A stretch of DNA of 64,000 nucleotides from assembly GCA_024529925.1 (NCBI GenBank), contig JAFEUB010001798.1, positions 72,001 through 136,000 of the forward strand. The letters are read 5' to 3'. The notes beneath the pieces were generated by a model that ran no database searches, was not told the DNA's origin, and saw nothing but the letters and a program-made list of their open reading frames with translations. Positions 47,351-58,733 of the stretch are shown here, piece after piece. This DNA is from Ophthalmolycus amberensis. Taxonomy: Eukaryota; Chordata; Actinopteri; Perciformes; Zoarcidae. Position 1 is the stretch's first letter; each line of letters starts with the position of its first letter. The translations under genes were made by a program, and so were the position numbers.

Positions 47351-47769
47351 AATGTTACACTGGTTTCAGAAAATGAGTGCAACAGCGTCTGCGCTGCGAC
47401 TACCATCCCTCTGCCTCACTCCTTGCCTCTAGGAGACTACTTCCCCGACTACTTCCCCCCTTTGCAGGCACTGGACCAACAGTGGCAAGATAAAAACGCC
47501 ACCTCACAGTTTCACTCTCATTTGCATTTTATGCATTAAAAAACACTTTTTTTCTCCTGTGATGAAAAAGCACCTCGTGATCAGAGCTGATAACAATTCC
47601 TCTTGGATCTGCTTTGTAGACATATTGACACACAGACCTGAGACCTGCAGCCATTCAACAGGACCCTTGTTCTGAGTGAATTGGCAGAGAAATGTGCCAT
47701 GATTAATGATGTAAATGCAATATTAATAGGCTGCTTCTCTGTTGCTTTCTTCCGTTTTTCCCTGTTTAA

Positions 47770-47885
47770 GGTGTTTTGGGGGGAGATTTTCCTTATCTGA
47801 GTCGAATGGTCTCAGGACAGAGGGGGTTGTAGGCTGTACAGATTGTAAAGGATTTGGGATTTGGAATATAAATTGACTTGACTTA
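47770..47885 (+). repeat. Retroelement-tail-like repeat, copy 1
   Basis: TTTTCCTTATCTGAGTCGAA, GGACAGAGGG, CAGATTGTAAAGG and AATTGACTTGACTT, in order. A collinear copy is at 52,697-52,827. The order is familiar from fish UTRs; the element class is not settled. Confidence 0.7.
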
Positions 47886-47991
47886 CCTCTAAATACATTT
47901 TGCTTTACTATTCTACTACTACTTTTTTTCTAAATGAATGTCTTAATGAAATGCTTGTGAAATCCCACCAACCACATATTTGATAATTTCT

Positions 47992-48127
47992 TATTTGCGC
48001 ATTTAAACATACATTTTCAGAAAACGTAATACAATAAGCAATTGTCTTAATGGAAGAAATGAACTGGGGAAGTTTGATGGTGATTTCTATTAGTTAAATG
48101 TGTTACCCTGTTCACCTGGTGTGTCTC
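47992..48127 (+). repeat. Unnamed dispersed repeat, copy 3
   Basis: TATTTGCGCATTTAAACATA, GAACTGGGGAAGTTTGATGG and CCCTGTTCACCTGGTGTGTC are collinear with 29,907 and 30,387. Confidence 0.8.
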
Positions 48128-49466
48128 TTTACATGTATGGGGTTTTACATTTACATCATCACTTAGTGGAAGATGTCACACTTAATACTCTCTACCTGTC
48201 CTCAGCACCAGTTCTAGCTTCTGTAGTAACAAATCTGTACTACAATATATGTGAGGTGTTACAGATCGCTAGCTACAGCAGCCTTATGAAGAGTAATGAC
48301 TGTAAAATGGAAGAGAAGAGTTCCTGAGGGCAGTAACATTAAGCTGCAGGTCAACACCCTTTTTGTTGCTAAGTACAGCAAGTTAGAGACAAGCTTGAGC
48401 ACGGCCATGCGCTTCCCTCTCTGTTTCACAACACCAGGCCCACTGACTGAATGTGTGTCGCGTACAGTCCGCGTACACGGGACGTCCTTAAAGTATCAAG
48501 GGTAACAAGACACCTCTCATGACTAAAACCTACACAGCCACAATCACAGCTTGGATCATGCTTTAAAAGCGTTGTCAGAGAGTGAGTCAGCCTGCCTCAG
48601 GTCTCTAAAGAGTGTGATTCAGCTGCTGGTTTGGACCTTTGTTATGACTGTCTTGATACACATTCTGTCCTCTGTAGAAGTGGCTGCTTTACTAAGCTGA
48701 GGGAGAGAGAGACATACTCACAGTGGATTTTCAGTGCTGTGCATGTGTGGTTTACCCATCTTCTGGGGACATAAATCTGATCACACATTGTGGGGACTCT
48801 CCTGTTTTTGAGGGACAAAATGGGGACAATTGCCCGTTCCCATTACATAAACGTTTACGTTTTAGGGTGAAGACTTGGGTTAAGGTTAAGTCCAGGGCTA
48901 GAATAAGGGTGGTAGCGGTTATGGTTAGAGTTAGTCTCCAATAAATGTATGTACAGTATGTCAATGTAATGTTCCCAAAGGTAGTGAAAATAGGGGCTAC
49001 AATTAATAGTAAATTGATCAAGAGAGTGCTGCAGGAATGAGTCCTAAAACCCAGAATAGAGTCAGCATTGTTGCACTTTTTCTGTCTCAAAGTTAATGGT
49101 TTTTGGTCCGATGTCTGAATGTAGGTCTGTGGTTAACACAAGCTGAAGAGATGTTAAAGTGTTGTTCTACGATATAAAATATGTCAGTAAACACACCTCT
49201 CCTGAATGTAGAAGCTTTTACGTGTCTTCAAAAAGTGTCTAAATGAGTCGACTAAACGTCCTCACTAGTACACTAGTCCTCCTTTAGCTTAGTGGTGGCG
49301 ACGTGAAGTCATGTGACCGTGGAACGTTAGCTTTTAACTTCTAATGACTACATTCACGCTTCAAAAATCTTTAAGTGTTGTCCACTTGTAAAGATTATCT
49401 TGCTGAACAAAACATGTAAGTATCATAAATGTTTGTTTGCCAGAGAGATTATTTTCTGCAACAATT

Positions 49467-49499
49467 AAAAATCCAATGGTAGAATCCCATTGGATTTTT
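49467..49499. repeat. Perfect 13-bp inverted repeat, 7-nt loop
   Basis: AAAAATCCAATGG, TAGAATC, CCATTGGATTTTT. Confidence 0.95.
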
Positions 49500-50389
49500 G
49501 TCGAGGGAACCAGTGTGATGCTGACTTCCTGCTTGGCCTACAAACATACATCAACCCTGCGGCACTCTATGATTCTACAAGACTGTGCACATACAGTATC
49601 AGTCAGTGTCAACACTCAAAAGCATACAAACACAATGGCCCTTTCTTCCACATTCCCCACCTAACACATGCACACACAATGGGATCCATTCAGAGCACAT
49701 CATTGACAGTGGTTTCACAAAAGTGTGCAATCAGCGACACTTTAGATAATGTGCACGACAATGAAGCACATGCTGCTGAAAGAAAGAAATTATGTTTAGT
49801 TTCATAATTATTGAATAAATGTCAACACGTTTCATCATTGGGTCAACAAAATAACAGCTAGTTGCCCCTCTTCCCCCAAACATTTCAAAATAACTAACTG
49901 TGACTAAACACTATAATTCACTGGGCATTGTGCTGGTCATGTGACAAAGCACTGAGTACTGATATATACAGAGTTAGTTCCATACATATTTGGACACTGA
50001 CTTTTTTTTAAAACTTTTTATTTATCCAAGCAGCTTTGAGTTACAGTTATATAATGAATACGGGCTTTAGGTGCAGACTCTAAGCTTCAATCTGAGGGTA
50101 TTAACATACAAATTGGACTTTTGGTTCACAGCTCTTTATATGCAGCACCGTCTTTTTCAAGGGGTCAAAAGTAATTTCATTTAAAAGCTGTTTCATGGAC
50201 AGATGTGGGCTATTCCTTTGTTCTCTCTTCTACTAGGCAGGTAAAAGGTGCAAAGTTAAATCCAAGTGTGTCATTTGCATTTTGAATCTGCTGCTGTGAA
50301 CCCACAACACGTGGTCAAAGGAGGTCTCAATGCAAGTTAAAGAAGCAACCTTCAAGGGCGTGACGAACAAAATACTCGTCTAAGAATAT

Positions 50390-50424
50390 TATATGTCCAG
50401 GGCTTTTATTGTGAAAGGTAAGAA
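50390..50424 (+). repeat. 35-bp shared segment, copy 2
   Basis: See 46,315-46,349. Likely the edge of a common mobile element whose remainder has diverged. Confidence 0.85.
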
Positions 50425-51012
50425 GTGGGAGTAGATCTGGACTGCGCTGCCTTTGTCAACGTTGAAAGGTAGAAATATGGTTCAGAATATGGAGCCTCCA
50501 AATTGATTTGAATATAAACTCAACCCTTTCTGCACAATTAGACTGGTTGATGCCTTTATTTGTGGTGCGAAAGCTCCGAAAAATCGGGCATGTTCCGGGT
50601 TATATTTGTGTTCTGTGTGAAAGTATTCATGACAAAAACAACAGTGTGAAAAAATAAATCGACGTGCGAAAGAAACACTCCTGGTGTGTAAAGGCCTTAA
50701 GGCTGCAAAAGTAAAAATAAATCAGAGAGAAAGCGGGATTGACAAATCAACATTTCGGCACATTCTGTTAAAAAAAGAATGCGCTGGCTCGGCAACGCAA
50801 TGAGGACTGGATGTCCACGGAACAGTGTAAACATGAGTTCATGGTCTCAATCTCTAGTTTCAAGTCTTCTTCAATACAGCATGATGTTCATTTAGTAAAT
50901 GATGGTACATTTAGAGTCAAACAGACCATAGAGCAGAGCGTTAGGGCGGGCTTACTGTGATTGACAGGTTGTTGCCGCTACCAGAGCCGTATACGGCGTC
51001 TCCACGTCACTC

Positions 51013-51175
51013 CTCCGCATTCCAAATATGGTAACTTCTGTTCACCGGTTGCAAAAAAAAAAAAAAAAACATGGCGACGGCCGTAATCCAACTCGAGACT
51101 TTAAAACGACAGTCCACAAACCAATTGGAGATGTCTCGATGTAGTCCACTTCTTATATCCAGTCAATGGGCTAAA
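51013..51175 (+). repeat. Dispersed repeat copy 2 (TCCGCATTCCAAATAT family)
   Basis: Collinear with 16,720-16,850: CTCCGCATTCCAAATAT, AACTTCTGTTCA, GGTTGCAAAA (expanded to 17 A), CCACAAACCAATTGG and CTTCTTATATCCAGTCAATGG. The better-preserved ATGGCGACGGCC centre is present here. Confidence 0.8.
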
Positions 51176-52696
51176 TGCATTTACAGTCCAACAAAACATT
51201 TGACAAAAAGCAACAACAGTACAGCTGGGACAAACGTATTATTAACATCTGTAACCACTGACACCGATAGCGACAGCTGTAACAAAAGATGTCCTTTTTT
51301 GTTTTTGCTAAAGTTAACTAGTTTAGTTTTGAATGAATAAAATGTGACCAACTTTTACATATTTCCCTCAAAAGATACTATTGCTCGGTAAATTCCCGAC
51401 TCTAAAGGGCAAAAATAATAATAATAAATCCCACTCCAGAGACCCGAGGCTTTACTCCAGTGACAGACATTTGACAGTCAAAAGGCAAGTTATCTCACGG
51501 CTCATTTCCAAGTCAGATGTGGTTTTCCTTCCTATATGGTCAACCAGACGATCAAGAACAGTCGGCAATGTGGGCACCGTATCTGAAAAGGTCAGAGTGA
51601 CTCGCAACCAGATGCACACAATGAAAAGTAGGGAATTATTTGGTGGAGAAAAAAAAACCCGCAACTCTGAAAAGGTCAGGAAGTGTGTTCCAAACGAACA
51701 AAGACACTATTGGAGTTTGTTTTTGTTTTTTGAGGCATAGGTTAATGATATTCCCTCATATTCAAAGGAAGAATGTGTGGTCTCTACGTCTCAGAATGTC
51801 AATGTCATTTTGTCGTGTTTCAACCTGCTGTCACTTTCATCTAGATGTGCTGCAGCGGTAATTACACACTTCAGACACATTAATTGCTATTCCCACTGCG
51901 CAGTGCTTACGATGCGATTCATTTTGTAACGTAATGACTGCTGGGTGGTGTGTCACCACACACTACCTGTAGGCTGTCACTTGTTAATTTCCCAATGAGC
52001 TGGCAGAATTTAAGAAGTAATCTGTGCTAATGATTCAGAGCATTTCAGTTTGACGGCAGTCTACATAGTGAAAAGTCCTCTTCAAAATACATTCTGAACA
52101 CAGCTTCTCCAGTCTCACACAGTGCAGTTTCAACAGACGATTCGTTAAAGAAAAAGTTCAACATTTTGTCGCTTTCTGTCTGAGAGGGAGATGTAATGGG
52201 GCATGCCGTTTGAGCTGAAAAGTCAGGAAAACCTCACCAACCCTCAATGCTGCTCCGCGCATCAACAGAAGTGAAAGCTTTAGTAGCATAGGCCTACTGT
52301 TATAAGCACTTCTGTCTTGGTTGTGTCTCATTAAATCAGTCGTACACAGTACTGTCCGACTTCTATCTGTTGGCATGTTGCTAAGGTGTTTGTATGCAAA
52401 AAAACACAGTATAATGTGTCGTTGCTAAGAAGCTAACTAGGCTAGATCTGGTATTGCTAACTTCTTTGACTTGTTGTATTAGAACGCAGTTAACTTGGTT
52501 TTGTTTGTCATCGTCATTCCCAGCTCCGATTTACGACTTCCGAGGTAAATGGAACGCAGCTTAAGAACAGAACTTGAGTCGGAACTTGGTTAGCTTAGCT
52601 TAGCAAAGACACGAAATTGTCCAAAACCTCCTAAGTCTCCTAAGATTCAAACTATGATGCTCTATGTGCAACCCTCTAGCGTACGTTTTGGGCGTA
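51176..52696. other. Non-coding, no gene seen
   Basis: The open frame at 51,381-51,740 has no recognised domain. Confidence 0.4.
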
Positions 52697-52827
52697 TCAG
52701 GAGGAGTTTTTCCTAATCTGAATGGAGAGTCTAAGGACAGAGGGTGGCTTATAATGCACTGATTGTAAAGCCCCTTGAGGCAAATTTTATGACATTGTGC
52801 TGTATAAATGAAATGGACTTGACTTGA
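52697..52827 (+). repeat. Retroelement-tail-like repeat, copy 2
   Basis: TTTTTCCTAATCTGAATGGA, GGACAGAGGG, GATTGTAAAGCCCCTTGAGG and GGACTTGACTTGA. Collinear with 47,770-47,885. Confidence 0.7.
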
Positions 52828-54372
52828 AATATAAATGACCAACTATTTGATATTCATTGGAATGAAATAGAGCACTAGACTGTGATTTAATCTGCTGAGA
52901 AAAATGCAAATGACACATCACCCATGATGAAGTATGCACTTTGAACAGGTTAACAACTGAGAGAGAACACATACAGTCAGAGAAGGCAGAAGTACTGAAA
53001 CTCCAGTAAATCCTCTGAAATGTATTCTTGACAGTGTGTAAAAGTTTCCTTTTCAAACCAGTTTTTTAATCTCAACAAACACTGTGAATGACAAAAAAGA
53101 AAAATCAATACATGTGCCAAAGCCTGACCGATCTCCTTCCTCTGTGCCATAGAGCTCCAATAAAAACACATCATTGAGCCACTCTGTTGCACTACATGTT
53201 CCTTCATCACCATAAACACTCACTAGTTTATTGTGACTCAGTTCCACATAAAAACAAAGAAAAACAAAGGATGAAATGTCTTTCCTTCAAACCTTCAAAC
53301 CTCTCCAATGCAAGTAGCTGCGGATCATTATAACGAGTCTCTCCAGTGAGTTAGTGATACACTGACATTAAGTTGAGGAACTTGCCAAGAGACAACTTTA
53401 AATAAAGAAAAAAGAAAGAAAATTGCAGCAGAGGCCAAGTTATCCTGATTCTTCAACCCTAAAATGAGATAAGCTCCAAAAGCTATGGATCCTATAGTAT
53501 AGTGCAAATATTGTTACAGGCTGTGTGTCACCATGAGTACATTGTCTTAAGACATGAAAAAAATCTATAAAACGCTGTTTTAAAAAAAAAAAACACACAT
53601 TGAATTTATGAATGGGTATATTGAGTATCTAAAATATTTTCTCCTTTTAGCCTGTAGTGTTTTGTCTGATGCAGGCCATTTTGTGAGGATGTATTCATAC
53701 AGTCACTGTGAGTGTGCACCATCAAACAAACCCGTTTGTTTCACCTTTAGCCTCATAAAAAGTAACTTGGTACAATACATCTTCTCTGACTTCAATCAGA
53801 GGATGTGGCGGAGCTCCTCTCATGCTCTGAAGTCACTCAGACTGCTGGCATTAAGCCCAGTGTAGGTGACTTAAAATGAGTCACCGAGAGGCTGAGTAGG
53901 GGAGACTAACCTGCGGATACGCCGGCAGTAAATGAATCACAGATCCAGTGCTTGAGTTTGTAGTTTTATTTGTATACAACAAACAAACTCTTGTGCTGAA
54001 TAATACACATTGAAAAAGCTTCAAGATAGTTTCTCTTGATGTACAAAGATAATCAACGGCGTCAAATAATAGTGATAGTGTAAATAGCGGTCAGCAAAAA
54101 AAAAGACTCCCTCTCTCACCCCCTCCCCTTCCATTCATCCAACTAAACTACTGAACAGCTGATATCCCCAACACCACGTAACTCAATTACCGGAAGTGAC
54201 CAAAAAGGGTGTACAAAATGTGTGTGTGTGTGTTTGTAGTTCAGTGTGTATCCCAGACTTGACATGTGTTTGATAGCACAGCTGAAACAGATGTTGCCTG
54301 CGGTAATTATGGAAATAACTTGCTTTGTGCCTCCTCAGCAGGTGTCGCCTCAGTTCATTTGCTGCCTTCCAC

Positions 54373-54373
<1 letters not shown>
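52828..54373. other. Non-coding, no gene seen
   Basis: No recognised exon or repeat besides short A-runs. Confidence 0.4.

Positions 54374-54430
<57 letters not shown>
54374..54430. repeat. (GT)n microsatellite
   Basis: About 28 uninterrupted units. Confidence 0.92.
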
Positions 54431-54431
<1 letters not shown>

Positions 54432-55934
54432 TGTCTGTGAGTTGTGTCTCTGGGGTCCTTAAAGGATGTGTCTTTACAAACTTCCTGACACCCACGTACG
54501 CTCTACAGCAGCTCCTGTACGCTCTATTGCTATTGTGTACTTGTGTATTCAGTTTAGCTTCACTAACACAGGTTCAATAGTGATTACCATAATAAAGGCA
54601 GCAATAAATGACACTGATGTTTGGCCTAGACAGTGCTGTCAATCTCTGCTATGATACAGTTGTATATGTGCTTGCATGTGGGCTAATTCACAGATAAGCA
54701 CGTGTTGTTTTTGTATATTTTCACATGTGACGAATTCACATTCGCATGTTATTTAGTTTAGTACGTGGAGAGCGGTTCAACCAGACTGGCAACAGAAAGA
54801 GACAAAGATCCCTGAGCAACAGCTGAATACGAATAGAAGAAATCTGCAGTCATTGGTAAGAAGAAACTGGTAGCTTAGCATCAAAATGTGTGCAGATGTA
54901 ATCAGGAACAGCTTCCTGTTCCACAATAATGCATCTTAGAACATGGTGGAAGTAAGAGGCAACGTGTTGCTGAAGCGAAGCCCTTCTTTAAACGTATTAT
55001 ATCGGCTGAACAGACGATGGACTGACACATCACTGTTTAAGTCCCTTCAATCGAACCAGTGTGTAGACCGCAGAGGGCCCAAAGAGAAACGGCTACCCTT
55101 AATATTTGGAGCCAAAATGCACCATCATGGTTGAATAATAATCGAGGGTCACTTGTGCTTTTCTGGACTGGAAAACAAACTCAATATCAAACTGCGCTAC
55201 AGTGTGGGGTCATCAACTAATTGGAAGTTTGAATCCGTTCATTCTTCTTCTTTTGGGGCCAAAACTATTTTCAAATGTAAATTATAGATTTGGTGTCTGA
55301 ATGATACTGTTTCTGACTCTGTTAATATATTTATTACTGAAGGACAGAAGAACAACATCAATGTAACAGATGATTCCACACTTGTGAACGGTTGTGTATG
55401 AAATGTAACATTCACATTCCCTCTCTATTTAGTTCTATGTTTTTACTTTCATGTGTATGTTTGTAACTCGAATATTTTGTTTCTGTCGTCGTTGTTTCAG
55501 GTTGCATGGATTCACTAATATTTAAATGCTGTTCTGTGTTTAGGTTGTTTGATCTTTGTGTGCATTTACATAGACGTATTATTGTTTTTATGTCTCTACA
55601 CCTTTTATTTGGTTGGTATTATTCTGGCTTTATTTCGCATTTTGTAAGGATTTATTCATAGTCATCATTAACATTATTATTATTCATTTTTTCCCATTCT
55701 TGCTCACCAACTTGTTCACTGATTGTTCCCTGTGTGCTTGGCGATCTACAATTGTGTTTTGCATAATCAAAGTGAACAACTGATCACAGAACACAAAACA
55801 ACAAATGGGGAGTTGAGTGATTTTGCTTTCAACTCAACATGCATACAATAACATGTTCACTATAATCGTATTGTCAGGGAAAATTTGAAATGTTTCATGG
55901 CGTGAAAGAATTTTAATTGTATTTAATTTATTGT
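54431..55934. other. Non-coding, no gene seen
   Basis: AT-rich. No recognised feature. Confidence 0.4.
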
Positions 55935-56040
55935 ACTATATTGATTCCTTTAATTAAGGGGGCAATTTGTCTCTGCATTTGACCCATCCCTGTATATAGG
56001 GAGCAGTGGGCTGCCAATGACAGGCGCCCGGGGAATGCAC
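55935..56040 (+). repeat. Dispersed teleost repeat (GAGCAGTGGGCTGCC type)
   Basis: CTCTGCATTTGACCCATCCC, GGGAGCAGTGGGCTGCC and GACAGGCGCCCGGGG in order. I recognise this as frequent in fish genomes. Confidence 0.5.
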
Positions 56041-57529
56041 ATCTTAAATAAATAATAAATACAATTTATTTGAATTCCTTGCACAAACACAGAGAAGTTG
56101 AAAGTATAAAATATCAGCAATAAATGATGCGGCAAAAAGATCTCCAAATAAGACTGGAGAGATACGGCACCTCAGCAATTGTGTATTGGAAGTCTAAAAC
56201 TTGTGATAACTCTGCACAATATGCTGAAGTGTATCTGTTATCATCACCCCGACTTACTCCTGTTGGCCCTCTGAGAATGTAATCTGCTCTGCTCCGATAC
56301 GGTGAACATAATGCACCCTGATTCATCCGATGTAGAACACACACAGTGCAGACCTTCACCTGACCTGAGGGTGCATGGTCCAAACACAATCAACGTCCTG
56401 AAGACTGTTCAGCACCACAACAGGTCCAACTTATCAATGTTTACAACAAAGTACCAGCAGCAACGTTGTTCTCAGCCGTCCGAGTCCTGTCCTGTCTGGG
56501 CCGATGCCTTGAAAGCAGCTCACACGACAAACACAGTGTGGTGTAGAGTTACACGGTGCAAGCAGCCGGTCAAATCTATGTCTTACCTGTCACAATCCCA
56601 GCCTCTCCCTGTGTGCTCTTTAGTGGTTTAGTCCAAGCGGCAGAGTGCTCCCCGTCCACCTCCCATCTGCAACAAGGTACAAGTAGCTCCCAACTTAAGA
56701 GGAAACATTAAAAGCCCAGCTCCTCCTCCTCACTGGGAGCAAAGTTCAGCTTCCTGGTGAGACGGACTGTTGATACGGTTGTCACTGTAAAAGGATAGCA
56801 GTCGGCTTATAATGGGATGTTCTCCATAGTGGTTATAGTACACCTGGCTGGCTCTGGGAGCATGCACTGCAGAGACAAAGAAAACTGGTTCTACAACTTT
56901 CCGGGCAGATCCCAGCAGAGCTGCCTGAGTTGTGAAGTGAATGAATGAATGAGTGTGCCTAACCTACTTACACAGGTACAAGAGCGCCTTGTAGCAACTT
57001 GAACAGTGGTTCTTATACGTGTGTTTGTAGCAGCAACACAATTAAAATGATGTCATGATATTTGTATAGCCTGCATGGATATTAGTCATGAGTTAGGATA
57101 TTCATAAGGGTTGTTTTGTTATACTGCCTGCACATTTATAATCCATCAAATGTGCAACACTTAAACATTTAATCAGCAACCTTCATGTTGGGAAATAAAA
57201 TGTGCACATAGTATGATTAAATGGGTAACTTAATGAATAAAATGTAAAAAAAATCATTTTGAGACCTTCGTTTTGATTTCTGGTTGAAAACAGTTGTGTT
57301 GGAGGAACGTGTGACCTTTAACCCTGGCTATGAGCCTGCCGCTGTTTTCTTGTTACTTGTGGCTGAATTACATTGTTCTTAATATGGTATTTTTACACAA
57401 AGGCCTGTCTTATGACCTCAGAATAAAACCCCAGTGGTAATGGAAAATTGCATCCAATGGGATAGATGGAGCAGGGAACCCCGACTATATATATTGTATA
57501 AAATTGTGTTTTATATTAAACTGGGCCTA
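56041..57529. other. Non-coding, no gene seen
   Basis: The + strand open frame at 56,302-56,631 and the minus frame at 56,114-56,389 are unrecognised. Confidence 0.4.
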
Positions 57530-57899
57530 GTGCCATGTATAAACATACCTCTTTATTGTGCATTCAATACTAAGCTATTCAAATAATACACAGGTTGATA
57601 TATTCATGTTTTTATTTTAAACATGTGCAAGGTACAGTGAGTAGGGTGGCCGTGCCACTGCCATTTATAAACATACCATGTCAACTGATACCAATGCCAA
57701 TATCAACATTGTCTGTCAATTGCATGATAATCATGCATACAAGCTATTCAAATAGACGTTTTTATTTTAAACATAAATGTGGAAACGCAAAAATTAGTGA
57801 TGGCCTATTAGTGCCACTGCCATGCAACATACCTGTTATCTTGCATACAATACTGAACTGTCAAAATAATGGACAGATTCATGTTTGGGAAAAGAAAAG

Positions 57900-57964
<65 letters not shown>

Positions 57965-58073
57965 AATATAAAAAAATGTGAAAAAGTTGTCACGACCCCC
58001 CTGCAGTACCTCCGCGACTAGGACAAAATGTATTGATTAGTCAACTAATCGACGAAGAGGGGGCAGCCCTACT
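57530..58073. mobile_element. Non-autonomous hAT-like element with internal sub-repeats
   Basis: Three diverged sub-repeats (from about 57,530, 57,652 and 57,812) share GTGCCA(CTGCCA), ATAAACATACC, AGCTATTCAAATA and TTTTTATTTTAAACAT. Then come an (AT)30 tract and a right end whose reverse complement is TAGGGCTGCCCCCTCTTCGT followed by CGATTAGTTGACTAATC. That end type is common for fish hAT elements. The left end was not fixed. Confidence 0.6.
57902..57961. repeat. (AT)n microsatellite
   Basis: About 30 uninterrupted TA units inside the hAT-like element. Confidence 0.92.
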
Positions 58074-58075
58074 AC

Positions 58076-58621
58076 AATCACAATAAAAACAACCAACATG
58101 AAGACAACAGAAACATTACAATATGTATTAATAAGTAACGCACTAAGATTGATAATGACACACACCAAAGTTCCATTTCTATTCATATCCAAAAGTTAAA
58201 AGGGAGTTCTCACCAAGTCCTGCAAACCACTCTTTCTAGTTGAGAGTGAGCATGTAATGCCCCCTCCCGCCAGTAGGTGGCACTGTGCTTTATGCGCTTC
58301 ATTATCAGTCTGTTTAGTGTGTTTTGAGGGCATCAACTTCCTATTTGTTTTCTGGATTAACATAGAAAATGTTGGAGTTAGCTGCATGAAACCGTAACAA
58401 TCATAACAAGGGAATATTAATGCATATACCGACCATGCACTGTATCAGGACTGAGTGTCGCACCACGGACACAAGACAGTTAGCTTGTAGTTGTCGCTGT
58501 GCTGCTTCTCTTGCTGTGTACTTTTCGCAGCCCAGTGGCATCTTGAACGTTTGACAGTCTTTAGCATTCAGCATACGATACTGTCCAGTAAAAACTAACG
58601 TTAGATTTCTGTTCGCTTACA
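58076..58621 (+). promoter_or_regulatory. pex10: pex10 upstream region / 5' UTR
   Basis: This is the 546 bp between a hAT-like transposon end and the pex10 ATG. No TATA box or strong CpG island is visible, consistent with a housekeeping gene. The transcription start cannot be placed from sequence alone. Confidence 0.45.
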
Positions 58622-58733
58622 ATGTCGCTCGCTCCCGCAAACCAGTCCCAGGTGATTCGGTCCATTCAGAAGGACGAATATTATCAATCCTTCCTGAGAA
58701 ACAACGCCAACGAAGCCTTTCAAACACTCGCTG
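58622..58733 (+). CDS. pex10: pex10 coding exon 1
   Basis: Encodes residues 1-37 plus one base. The start context is CTTACAATGTCG. The donor is CTCGCTG|GTGAGT, phase 1. Intron 1 is 616 bp (58734-59349). Confidence 0.94.

Larger units (their letters stand above)
48128..51012. other. Non-coding, no gene seen
   Basis: No recognised exon. Contains the hairpin at 49,467 and the 35-bp shared segment at 50,390. Confidence 0.4.
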
